From Curvularia sp. ZM96 (lineage: Eukaryota > Ascomycota > Dothideomycetes > Pleosporales > Pleosporaceae), in assembly GCA_022457065.1 (NCBI GenBank), contig JAJGBQ010000002.1, forward strand, positions 1 to 64,000: DNA of 64,000 bases, in the 5' to 3' direction. Shown here piece after piece: positions 1 through 11,280 of the stretch. Positions within the stretch are counted from its first letter, which is position 1; each line of letters opens with the position of its first letter. A program made the translations under genes and the position numbers. The notes beneath the pieces are model-generated. The model saw only the letters and a list, made by a program, of their open reading frames with translations, searched no databases and had not been told where the DNA came from.

Positions 1-67
1 TTGTACTTCGTTCAGTTACGTATTGCTAAGGTTAATTGCGTCCTGTTACGAGAACTCATCAGCACCT
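1..67. other. Untrimmed nanopore adapter and native barcode
   Basis: Bases 1-27 match, from memory, the Oxford Nanopore ligation adapter (ends CAGTTACGTATTGCT). Bases 28-35 (AAGGTTAA) and 60-67 (CAGCACCT) match the left and right flanks of the native barcodes. Between them lie exactly 24 bases (36-59) that I recall as native barcode 20. The telomere repeat starts directly afterwards. This stretch is not chromosome sequence; it shows that the contig ends at a raw read end reaching the telomere. Confidence 0.93.
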
Positions 68-211
68 ACCTAACCTAACCTAACCCTAACCCTAACCCTA
101 ACCTAACCTAACCTAACCCTAACCTAACCCTAACCCTAACCCTAACCCTAACCCTAACCCTAACCCTAACCCTAACCTAACCCTAACCCTAACCCTAACC
201 TAACCCTAACC
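68..211. repeat. Telomere repeat, CCCTAA strand
   Basis: Tandem CCCTAA units, reading as the C-rich strand 5' to 3', so the chromosome end is at the left. Five-base CCTAA units are interspersed and could be real variants or homopolymer undercalls in nanopore reads. The tract stops at about 211, where a degenerate copy of the subtelomeric core repeat begins at once. Confidence 0.97.
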
Positions 212-2500
212 ACACAGCGGTTCGGGCCGGGTTGATGTTCATCTCTTTTCTTTCTTGCTTGCTTTCTTTCTTCTCTCCTCCCTTTCCTTCTTGCACGCGT
301 TCTACTCCCCGTTCTATCCTTGCCCGTAACGCCTTGCCCTACCCTTTTCTCTTTCTTCTCCTTCACCCCCTCCCTGTTTACGTAATCTCTCCCTAAATAC
401 GGTAACCCTAACCCTCGCGTAAATATACCTCCCTAACCCTGCCTTAACTCTATTTACCTATAAACAAAACACAACGCCGTCCTACCCGCCTTACCCTTTC
501 TTATTTTCTTTCTTCTACTCCTTATATTCTTGCTACTATCTCTTCTTCACTCTTCCTCTTCTTCTAGCTTACCTAACTACCTCTTCTCTCTCACCCTCTC
601 TTTAAATACTAGCTCCCTAACCCTCGCTCAAATCCAGCTCCCTAACCCTCTCTTCACTTCGTCAACCCACAAACTAAACATAAAGCTATTCCCGCCCGCG
701 TTTTGCTATCTTATTTCGCTTCTTTAACTAACTCTAGCCGCCCCTTGCCCTTACCCCTAACCACTTCTCTCTCTCCCCTCTTCTCAAACACCATAACCCT
801 AACCCTTGCTCAAACCTACCTCTCTAATTATATCTTAACTCCGTCAACCTACAAACTAAACACAAAGCCATTCCCGCCCGCGTTTTGCTATCGTATCTAT
901 CTTCTTTTACTCGTTCTAACTGCACTCCTACCCTAACGGGCAACGCCTTTTCCTTTTGCTTCTCTAATCTCTTTTCTCCTACCTTCCCCCTCTTTCCCTT
1001 ACTCTTAATTCTAGTAAATCTGCTCAACTTTCTAATTCTATACTACAAACTGCTAAGCTCTACATATGCCCCTCTCCTTATTCTCTTTTACCTCTCTCTT
1101 CTTAGCAAATCTTAATTCTTTACATCTATTTACTATGATTTCTATCTACTTGCAATAATTGATATCCTTTTGCTACTCTTTATATCTACTCTACTACCTT
1201 AGCTCTATATATCTTTCCTAAATCTTCTCTTCTATCTTGTCTCATCAACGCGCTCGGCCCGGGTCTCTATCTTCTTCTTTTTCTTCTTTCTTCTCTTTTC
1301 TCTCTTGACTCTACCATCTCTCTCTAAATACGATAACCCTAACCCTATCTTGACTTCGTCAACCCGCAAACTAAACACAAAGCCGTTCCCGCCCGCGTTT
1401 TGCTATCTTATCTATCTTCTTTCACTCGTTCCGCCGGCGGTTCTGCCCTAACGGGTAACGCGTTTTCCTCTACCCTTTCCATATTACTCTCTGTTTATAA
1501 TCTATCCACAAATCACACTCAATTACATCAATTTTTGCAAATTTGCTACGATTTTATCCAAATCGTCTACAAAATCTGCAAAATAGTACTTTTAAACTAC
1601 TTTTTGTAGCTTCCAAGTCTTTTCTTTCTTTTGTAAAATAATAATCTTTCTATCCAAATACACTCGTCTACCCGCCAAATTACATAGCTTAACCTATTCT
1701 ATCTTTCGCCCTCCCCTGATAGCTACCCTCTTCTCTTCTTAAAAACCGGAATTGTAACTCTATATTCCTTAAATCATAATAATAATAAAAGCCTTTTTCT
1801 TTCTATACTTAAATATCCTCACTTTCGCTTCTACCGTCCCAAAAACTCACGATTCTCCCCCAAATACCAGAACCCTAACCCTGCTACTTGCTCTTCCAGT
1901 CTGTGAATATCGGCTATTTACCCTTCTATTCTGTTAATATCTACAATTTATCTTTCTATTCCCTTACTACTTTCTATCTATAACCACAACTCAGCTCAAA
2001 ATTATATTCCCATCTACTATCTTCTATTTTCTCTTTCCCATCTTTTCTATACCACGTAACCTCTCTTTTTACTCTTTTTACCTTTCTTTTCTTCTCTTCT
2101 CTTAATCTATTCCCCCCCGCTTACGTAACCTACTCTCGCTCCAAATACTAGCATTCTTATTCTATCTCAATCTATTAAGCTATAAACTAAACACAAAGCG
2201 GTTCGGGTCCGGGTGTTACTATCTTCTTTTCTATCAATTGCTTCTTCTTTCTGCAGTTTTGCTTGAACGGGCAACTAGTTCTTTCTTCTACGTACTCTCT
2301 ACCTTCTGACTTGACAGTCCGAGCCCCTCCAAGTCAGCTCCCTCACTATCTCTAAATATTAGCCCCCTAACTCTCTATCTACCTTCTTCTATTACGCTCT
2401 GCATTTTGCCCAAGTCTTTCTCTATATACGCTTCTATTACGCTCCGCGTTCTGCCCAAGTCTATACTCAAAACCTCTTCTCTCTCTAATCTCTCTATATC

Positions 2501-2620
2501 TCTCTACTCTTGTGACACCGACGGCTTAGCTCCGCATATCTCTCTACTTCTGTGACACCGACGGCTTAGCTCCGCATATCTCTCTACTTCTGTGACACCG
2601 ACGGCTTAGCTCCGCATATA
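2501..2620. repeat. 40-bp tandem repeat, three copies
   Basis: The motif TGTGACACCGACGGCTTAGC starts at 2511, 2551 and 2591, an exact 40-base period. The copies are identical apart from one or two bases at the edges, so the amplification is recent or homogenised. Confidence 0.93.
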
Positions 2621-2659
2621 TCTCTCTATCTCTCTTCTTCCACTCTCTATAGCTTATCT

Positions 2660-2745
2660 ACCCTAAATCTTAAGTATTAGTTGAATCCCTACTACCATTG
2701 CATTCGTCAACACCTGCCCCCATACCTCACATCTATGCCGTTTTT
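2660..2745 (-). pseudogene. Remnant of the helicase gene 3' end
   Basis: The stretch holding CCATTGCATTCGTC and AACACCTGCCCCCAT is a diverged copy of 4325-4395, which encodes the last residues of the telomere-linked helicase on the minus strand. The match runs about 55 bases. It suggests that an earlier helicase copy or a recombination event left its 3' end within the subtelomeric array. Confidence 0.6.
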
Positions 2746-4085
2746 CTACCTTGTTTGTACTGTACTTACTGTTGCTACTACTGACCCTAGCTTCGCGCTT
2801 ACATTCTATCTTGTGACACCTGACGGGTTCGGGCCGGGGTTTTCTCTCTCTTCTTTTTCATCTCCTCTTTCACTCCCTAGCTTACGTAATCACCTCGCTT
2901 CTTTTACTCGTTCCGACGGCGGCTCTATGCTTGAGCTTGAATGGGGCCTCTCTTGTACGCCTTAGTAGTCGCCTTCTCTCTCTATCTTCTACCCAAGTCT
3001 CCCTACTCCTCTAACACGGTAACCCTAACCCTGTCCTTGCTTAGTCCATTGACAAAGTAAACACAAAGCGCTTTGGGCCTGCGTTTCGCTATCTTCTTTT
3101 CTTCTCTTCTCTTCTTCTACTACCTGTATCTCTCTTCTTACTTACCCTCTACTTACATCATCCCCCCTATTCCTTAAACACGGTAACCCTAACCCTTCTA
3201 TAAATCTAGCTCCCTAACCCTATCCTTACTTAATCTATCGACAAAGTAAACACAAAGCCGTTCGCGCCCGGGTTTCGCCATCTTCTTTTCTTTTCTTACC
3301 TTCTTCTACTTTCTCTCCTATCCCTGCCTCTATCTCTCTTCTTACTTAGATAAGCCATCTTATCTTCTGTTACGCTCCGCGTTCTGTATAAGTCCTCTCC
3401 TTATCCGCCTTACCTAACCCCTTAGCCTTTAGCCCATATCTCTCTCTCTTTCTTCTCTTCCTCTCCTACTCTATAACACCTAAGCGGTTAGCGGTTAGCG
3501 GTTACACCTTTCTTTTATTTGCTCTTCTTCTCTCCACTCTCTCTCTCCCTGAATACCATCTATCTAGCTCTATCTGAACTCCCGTCTAGCCACAAACTAA
3601 ACACAAAGCGGTTCGGGCCCGGGTTTTGCTATCTTATTTCTCTTCTTGAACTCATTCCGCCCGCCCCTTCCCCTTCCCCCAACTACCTATCTAACCTCTC
3701 TCCTCTCCTACTAAATCTAGCAACGCCAACTCTATCTTGACTTCGTCAACCCACAAACTAAACACAAAGCGGTTCGGGCCCGGGTTTTATTATTATATTT
3801 CTCTTCTACTACTTCTCTCCCTCCCCTCTCTACTTATCTACTCCCTCTTCTCTCTAAATACTATAACCCTAACCCTTACTTAAACCTAGCTCCCTAACCA
3901 TGTCTTGACTCCGTCAACCCACAAACTAAACACAAAGCGGTTCGGGCCCGCGTTTTGCTATCTTATCTATCTTCTTGTACTCGTTCTAGCGACCGCTCTA
4001 TTCTTACGGGTAACCCCCTAGTCTTACTAAATCTCTCTCTAAATACCACCTCCCTAACCTAGTCTCCATTCTCTCTATCTTGCTT

Positions 4086-4130
4086 TTCCTGCTCTTACTC
4101 TCTTCCCTTTCCTGCTCTTACTCTCTTCCC
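4086..4130. repeat. 22-bp direct repeat, two copies
   Basis: TTCCTGCTCTTACTCTCTTC occurs twice back to back just before the helicase gene end. It is a local tandem duplication in the pyrimidine-rich tract. Confidence 0.85.
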
Positions 4131-4296
4131 CTTAAGTACGTAGTCTACTTCTGACTTCAAGTCCCGCGCCCCACCATGTCAGATTACTTATCTTGTCGCC
4201 TCTTTTACCCTCTACCTTCTATCAACGCCTCTCTCTTAGCTGTTAACGGGTATATGTTTCTTTCTTTCTTTCTATGCTACCTAAGTCTACTTACTA

Positions 4297-7200
4297 TTAC
4301 TCTACAGCGCCATCACCCTCTACAAGCTTCAGCACTAGTCGGATCCCTACCACCATTGCGTTCGTAAACACCTGCCCCCACACCTCTTCTCTACTCCTCC
4401 TACCAAGCCATGCTGCATATGCATCGTCTCCCATCTCTCCAAATCCTGCCTCTCGAATCGTCTGAATCCCAACCCGTGTCAACCGCGCTGCATATGCTAG
4501 CGGTATCACTACGTTCGGCCACTGACACCGATTCTCCATCCCCTCCCCTGTTGCGCAGTACTTCTGACTTACCCAGCACCGCCGACAGTTATTTTTAACG
4601 GTCCGATCTAAAATCTTCTTCCGGAACTTGTCAGCATCCGCCCCGGACGCCCTCTCCCACGCCGAGCACCCCAGCACCCAGTGCTTCTTCCACTGCTCTT
4701 CCTCCTTTGTCACAAACTGCTGCCCTACTACCCAGCAGATCGCACACCCACCCCGCAGCTCCGTAAACATTTCCTCTACTACCGCCCACTCTTGTGCCCA
4801 ACGCTCGTGCTCCCCAAGCCACACGTCTTCTCCTCCCCACACCGGTCACACCGCACCGCATCGATATCCCTACACCCTACCCCTTGCCCGTCTAAGTACG
4901 AGCTCATTAGCTCCCGACGGCACCCACTCCCAATTAAAAACGTCCCCATTGCCTGCACGTCAATATCACCGCTCTCCTGCTCCATTCGCTTCTCCACCTC
5001 TCCATGTTCCACCACCACTACCACCTCAAACGCCTCTCCACCGCGCCCGCCACGCCCGCTCGCCTGCGCAAAGTCCGTCATGCTCCACGGCATCCCCACA
5101 TGCAAGATGTACACAATCCCCGCGTAGTCCACTCCCGTCCCTAGTGCCGACGTAGCCACAATTAGCCCTCCTTGCTCTACCCACTCCTCTAGCCGCTCCC
5201 CTCGCTCCTCCACATCAGCGTGATAGTACCCACAGCCAATCTCCTCAGCCATTCGCTCACACTGCCCCTTGCTGAGACAGTACACTACCCCTTTCTGCCT
5301 AGACTGCCGCAGCTTCTCCGCCCACCGCTTGCACACCACCAACGCTGTGTCTTCTAGTGCCTTGCGTTGACACCACGACACAAAGTATCGAGCGTTCGGC
5401 CGCGTTGTGCTTGCCCGGATATACGTCGCGTTACGCACCAGCATACTTGCCTCTAGCTCCCCCTCCTGCACCGGCGGCAGCGTTGCTGTCAGCAATACCA
5501 TCGGGCACCCAAGCAGCCGCAAGTTCTTCACCTTGAGCAGATTGTCCCGCCAGTGCCGTGCGGTAAACACCAAATGACACTCGTCCACTACTACCCGCTG
5601 CAGCAGTCCCTTGTCCTTCATCAGCCGAGCATACCCTAAAAAGTTGCCGTTGCTAGTCGTGTCGCCTGCTACGTCTGCGCTGACCACAACCACAGACGCC
5701 GGGTTGTTCTCGCCATGCTTCCACTCCATACAGTCAACCCCACACCTACCAATTCGGCTAACCAAGTCCTCGATCAATGCCCGGTACGGCACCACCACGA
5801 CTGTCACCCCGTTCTCCTCAATGCATGCCGGCAGCGTGAACAGCAAGCTCTTGCCCCCTCCTGTTAGAAGCACTACCACCAGCGGCGTCTGCTTATCCAA
5901 CACGGCGTACAAAGCCTGCTCCTGTTCCATTGAACGGAACCCAACATCCTGCTTCCCCAGCACCTGCTGCAGTGCCCTCTGTACAGCGGCAGCTCGCGCG
6001 TCTTCCACCTGAACGGCCTTCTCTTTCGGGAGTATCGGCAACCCTGAGATACTCTCTCGCATCCGCCTTTTCCGCCTTCTCCTGCCCTCCTCGGCTGCTT
6101 CAGCCTGTCCATCTACGCCTAAAAAGCGGTGCCAAGCAGTACTCAGCGCCCGGAACGCGTCAATCGACCGCGTGCTGAGATGCTTGACAATGTCAATCGA
6201 GACGCTGTAGTTGCCCACGCCCATGACCGTCGATCGTGCGTTCTGCAGCTCAATCAAGTCTTCCTCGTCTTCATCCACCTCGGCTTCATCAATCTCGCCA
6301 ATCTCGTCCTGATACCCCTTGCCAAACGACTCCCCTACCATGACTCGCCCAATCCCCACAGCCGTATGACGGTAGTCTAGCGTGTGCAGCTCTACACCCA
6401 GCCGTTTGCCTGTCTCGCGTCTTAGCACCCTCGTCAGTCGATCCGTATTCCATGCCCCCTGCTCATTACTCCACACGTAGTCGTCTAAGCCACCTCCCAG
6501 CACGCTCACCAGCAGAAATTCTCGGAACGGCTGCAAGTAGCTCAAGTACAGCGCCATAATCTGCCCTAGCCGCGGCGGCAAAAAGCGCGGCACTACCTTC
6601 GGCTTGTCCCATTGAGATTGTGACTTGTGATAGCGCACAACAGTCATCACAGCACCATCCATGACAAAGACGTTGCGGTCCTGCAGCAGCCCGTTGCGGT
6701 GCCGCATCGTCACAATCTCAGAACCTCGCGCCGGCTGTCCAGACACAATGTGTACACAGCCTAGCATCAGCTCCAAGAAGCGGTCCATCTGCCGCAGATA
6801 CGCCCGCACCTTTTTGCTTTTCCACCGGCCGTCAGAAGTCTGCAGTCGCATACCGCCCACTGTGCTCCGTGCTCTTGTTAGCATCCACGCCAGCCCATCT
6901 AACAGACGGTTGCCGGGAGTCGTGACAAACGACTTGCCCCGGGTTGTGAATGTAATGTCGTCTTGAATCTTTGCAAGATCAATGAAAAACCGTTCAGCAG
7001 TATTATCCACCCAGCACAGCTGCCAAAACTTGTCTTCTAGCTCAGCTTCCATGCTCTGAGCCATGATGCGGAAACGCTCAATCACAATCGGCCGGCCGCT
7101 AAGATAAAAGATCTTCTTGTCGGGCGACCAGTACGCGTTGCCAGCATTGCCTTCATTCAGCGCTGCATGCTTGCCATACGCAAGTAGACTGATCATAGCA

Positions 7201-8745
7201 CTCATCGGGCTGAATGAGCCGTCTGCCAGATACTTCTTGCGCACATCTAAGAACTGCTCCCGGTCCTCTTCAGTCTGATCCTCGCGCTCAGCTGTGGGCA
7301 ATATCTTTTCGACTGCTAGTACACGAACGCAGTAGATAACCCCAGCGAGCATGTACGAGAAATTCTTTGCCGTGCGCAAGCGGTTTGTCCGTGTGTCTAT
7401 GCCTAGCACAGCCAGATACTGCACCAACCCACTCGAAAACTCATCTGTGCCATAGCCTGTGAGAAGAAACGAAGCCAGCGAGTCGAGCAGCGCCTCCATC
7501 TGCGCAGCTGTGTTGCTGTCGCCTAGCGAAAGCCACAGCTGTATAGCCAGCGCCTTCTGATCATCCTTCCACTTGAACAGCTCACGGGCATCCTTCATCT
7601 TGTCAGCGGGCACAGCTCTGCGCGGCTGTCTCTGCACTACTACCACGTCATTGTTGCTGTCAACCGTGCCCTCCATGTCGCTGTCGTTGTACTCGCTCTC
7701 CATGCTAGTACCCCCATCGCTTGCACTGTCTACCTCAACAGCTCCATCACTCTGTGCCAGATATTGATCGATCCGACTCTCTTCATCGGCAACAATGCGA
7801 AGATAAAAGCAGACAAATCGGACTATATAGCTAGCGTACACTGCCTGACTCTCGGGGTTCTGCAGTCGGGCCAGCGGCCGCTGATCAACAACAGTCTGCT
7901 GCGCACTGCGAAGCCAGCGCCGCGTCTCCTGCGGCAGTGTTGCCAAGCCACGAACAGATCTCTCAATCAATTCTTCTGTCAACTTTGCAGCCTGCTGCAG
8001 CTTTGCTTCGTTGCGGTCGGGCAAGCGGGCTTGATAGCCTAGATGAGCGAGATTTCGGCCCTCCAGAAACGTCAACCACCCAGTCCTCTTAAACCAGCCT
8101 GTTTTATCAATCTTTGCAGTCTCTGCCATAACTTGCATGTCCTCTTCTAGCTCTTTTCGCACCTTCTGCCATGCGTTGAGTTGTTGTTGAACAACCTGAT
8201 TTTGATCTAATTTTTCTCCATTTTCCCCAACACCCAAATCAACCAAAAAATATTTCTGCAGCCCACCACTTCTGAAAAACGTCTGAACTTTGACAGAATC
8301 AAAGAGCGCACTTTTCTCTCCCTTCCATGCTTGCTGGTGATTTTTTCAGATGCATGCGCAAGATATTAATGTTGATAGTGAGAAATTCGCAGCTCTTGCA
8401 GCTAAATCCATCCAGCGGCGTCCCTAGCTCTTCAACTGGCTCAGCCGGCTGCTCGGGAAGATCAATGTTCTTTGGATCTTTTCTCTCATAGTGCGCAAAG
8501 TGCTGTATAATCTCTTCTCGCACGTTCACGGGTGTTTTGTGCTGCTCTAACAGATGTCTGTCTAGATTTACCACGCCGCTGCAGTGCTGCTTGCAAACTA
8601 GCACACCAAAGTCAGCCAGAAAGCAGAAAATATCGTCGCAGTTGTCTACCGAGACGACCGTCGTGCTGCGCGTGCGCGGGCTGCCGTTGCTACTCTCTGC
8701 GGCCTGTGATGCGGGCACGCGACTATGCCAGATGGGTAGCTCCAT
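4297..8745 (-). CDS. Telomere-linked RecQ-like helicase with OrsD N-terminus (two frameshifts)
   Basis: Superfamily 2 DNA helicase of the subtelomeric TLH type, about 1,480 codons if the frame is restored. The N-terminal part (8299-8745, ATG at 8745) has the OrsD/DUF3505 Cys-His pattern (VCKQHC, then SCKSCEF and a His). The middle part is 8246-4779. The helicase core there has Walker A TGGGKS (residues 795-800 of that frame), DECH (888-891), TATLPP (920) and QASGRGGRGG (1061-1070). A Cys-rich tail follows (4842-4297, CRRCWVSQKYC and CQWPNVVIP). The three frames join by one-base shifts at A6 (8341-8346) and at G4 (4835-4838); the middle frame is open upstream from 8345 and its KVQTFF stretch continues the OrsD pattern. 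Its first codon at 8246 is TTG, so it is not a real start. A region at residues 500-680 with Arg507, YRHTA and Tyr680 resembles a tyrosine recombinase. Position next to the telomere fits the family. Confidence 0.88.
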
Positions 8746-8982
8746 AAGACGCTTATATTTATAGTCCAAGTCTTAGTAGATAAAAAATTCACGTAGTTAT
8801 ATGCAAACAAACTCAACACTTAGAATGAGTATTATTAAGAGAGTAGTGCGAGTACATTAGTGCTAATTTGCGTGTTTGTTGTTATGCTGATACAACCAGT
8901 TGTCAGACGTTACCCCGGTTCTCCCAGCAACGCTGTTGCTGGGGCCAAGCTCTTATCTAAATCTCACAGCGACTCTGTATAG

Positions 8983-9260
8983 TAGCTGCGCGATACTAGC
9001 TACTATTAAGAAGACTAGAAAAGTCTTTCTTGGTAACTCTATATGCTGCCACGACGTAGCCCTAAACTTGGGGTTAGCTTGGGGTTAAGCCCTAACCCTA
9101 GCCCTAACCCTATGTGCAGCAACTACCCTGTATACTTGTTTATACGAAGCTGCGAGTTTCGCACTACTATCAGAGAAACTAAAAAAGACTCTCTTAGTCA
9201 CTGCATATACTATGACATCCTCTGGGGCCCATATCCAAATGCACTTGGGGTTAAGTGAGC
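8983..9260. repeat. Duplicated block with interstitial telomere motifs
   Basis: Two related segments begin near 8983 and 9149 (spacing about 166 bases). Each carries an AGCTGCG start, an ACTAAAAAAGACT-like or ACTAGAAAAGTCT core and then a GGGGTTA/CCCTAA cluster (9059-9113 and 9244-9272). The rest of 8746-9431 shows no gene. The TTAGGG-like motifs in both orientations suggest an old terminal or recombination scar between helicase gene and RIP island. Confidence 0.6.
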
Positions 9261-9431
9261 CCTAACGCTAAGCCTATTCAAGCGCGATTCGGGGGTGTCA
9301 AATTTCGCGATTCGGGGGTGATCAGATCGCTTAATGCGGTATACAACCCTAACGCTAAGCCTATTTCGTTACGATTCAGGCCTAAATCGCCACCTCATAT
9401 TGGTTAGGTATTAAGCTCTTATAGCTTAATA

Positions 9432-11278
9432 ACGTGTTTCACAAGTAAGTTAGTCACCCAAGTAAGTCAGTCACGCCCTACTAGCGCGACAACTTTAACA
9501 CATTATCACAGATATTTATTATAGTTAATAAACTATTGCGATATACTAAATTAATTATTAGAATCGCTACTTTTACTTATACTATCTATCTTAACCGCGT
9601 AGGTATGAGCGTTATATCTAGTCTACTTATAACGCCTATACCGCCGCTCTCCTCGCACCCTCTTTGGCGCACTCTTACTATTACTATAACTACTACCTAC
9701 CTATTTAGCTAATACTTCTTATATCTTGTCTATAGTAAGAGTCTCTTCTATCTATATATATCGCCACTTGCGGCTCTTACGCTTATTTACTATATCTAGA
9801 GCCTCTTAAAGAGTAGCTACTTCCTCTCTTATAAGCGTTATCTTATATACTATTTACTAAGTCTCTTTACTTAACTACGTAATCTTCTCGTTAAGAGAAC
9901 TTATAGAAGACCTAGAGCGATTTCTTACTCTCTATTAAATAAAAGTACTTTAAGCCTCGACTTCGCGCGCGTTACGTAGTATCTACGTCTTCTAGGTAAC
10001 TACCCGTCGTAGTAACTATTTTAGCGTCTACACTACTATATTAAGCTTTAATAGCACGGCCTATAGATTATATAGAACTAGACTAGCGCTTCTAAAGCTA
10101 GCTTAGATATTCTCCTTCGTAATAGACTACTTAAAAGCAGCCTTAAAGGCTAGTAGGAAGGTCTTTTTACTAATATAGCTAGTACGATTACGTACTAAGC
10201 CTAAGATCACGTCGCTATACTTACGCTTTAATAGTAAGAAGTAGGCGACGTTAAGAGGCTACAACAGGTAAGACGAGTGTATAGGCATATAGAGAAGAAC
10301 GATATTCTTCTTCTTATAAAGATCTTAAAATTTAATAGAGTAGTAGCTCTTATAGCTATTAATAATAAGTAGTTAATATCTATCTATAGTATACCTCTTT
10401 ATATAGGTATTAAAGTACTCTAGCTACGTAAGAGTAAGCTAATTATTCGTCTAGCTATTAGAGCTAACTTTAAGAACCTAGTTAGTAAGTAGGTCTTTAA
10501 ACTAGACGTTAATAAGCATCTTACCCGCAAAGATAATAAAAGATAGTAGCTAGTAACCTAACGCGCCTACGCCTTAGATTATAGTAATCTACTAATAGTT
10601 ACCTAGCTATATCTACTTCTTTCTACTATATTCCTCTAAGCTTATAATAACTAACTATAATAAAATTTTATCTATTATAAAGCTAGTTTTATTAAAGTTG
10701 TAGATATCGTTGTCTATAATACCCTACTTCTACTTTATTATCTTAATTAGATCGAACTAGCGCTAGATAGCTACTATATTTTTATAGATAGCTCGCTAGT
10801 AATTATAAGGATAGCTCTAGCGCGTATAGAGTTTAGGGGTTCTCTTAATAAAGTTATTAACCTAGTTCTTACTAATAGGGTTGCCCTTCTACTTATATAA
10901 TAGTTTATTAGCTATTACTTAAACGTTAGGCTTTATAGACGCAAATTCTCGCGTAGACTCTTTAAAAATACGCCTAACTATAGCCTTCTCTTCTAGCTTA
11001 TTAAAGCGCTTTACTTTTAGTTTATAGTCGCGTCGGGAGCGCTTTCTAGCGCGTTAGTTAGATAGAGTACTTTAAGGCACGTTATAGATAGAAGCTATAA
11101 GTCTTTAACTTTAAACGCGTTATAATTAAATATTAAAAAGAGCAAGCTAAAGATCTAATTTAGTATAGAAAGTTTAAGTAGTACGTTATTAAGATATAAT
11201 ATATTATAGTATCGACGTCGACGCGCTAGTAGGGCGTGACCAACTCACTTAGGTGACCAACTCACTTGTAAAACACGT
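9432..11278 (-). mobile_element. RIP-inactivated pogo-like DNA transposon
   Basis: The element is 1,847 bp with 57-bp terminal inverted repeats (9432-9488 and 11222-11278) starting ACGTGTTT and carrying an internal direct repeat of an AGTTGGTCAC-like motif. Almost all differences between the two arms are transitions, as RIP would give. It is flanked by TA on both sides (9430-9431, 11279-11280). Minus-strand translation near 10380-10190 recovers a degenerate DDE_1 transposase of the pogo/Fot1 type: a stretch like LLIINS, then IVLLYMPIHSSYLLQPLNVA with the third acidic position now Asn. Many stops; not functional. Confidence 0.87.
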
Positions 11279-11280
11279 TA

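Larger units (their letters stand above)
212..4290. repeat. Pyrimidine-rich subtelomeric repeat array
   Basis: About 4 kb of almost purely C/T-rich sequence on this strand without a credible gene. A core unit containing AAACTAAACACAAAGC followed by GGTTCGGGCCCGGG recurs near 668, 852, 1365, 2178, 3055, 3240, 3595, 3750 and 3920, with fragments at 208 and 2820. It is usually followed by TTTTGCTATCTT and a CTCGTTCC motif, and often preceded by an interstitial telomere motif (AACCCTAACCCT, near 404, 788, 1335, 1868, 3018, 3182, 3862). The copies share order, so the array looks built from a composite unit of a few hundred bases. Short open frames here are compositional. Confidence 0.85.

Noticed and set aside
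530..1609. Several Ser/Leu-rich frames in the subtelomere
   Set aside because: They arise from the pyrimidine-rich composition and the repeated core unit; no conserved start or domain.
2501..2620. CRISPR-like array
   Set aside because: The 40-base units are contiguous without spacers and the organism is a fungus.
9043..9258. Small frame over the interstitial telomere motifs
   Set aside because: Only reads the repeat; no support as a gene.
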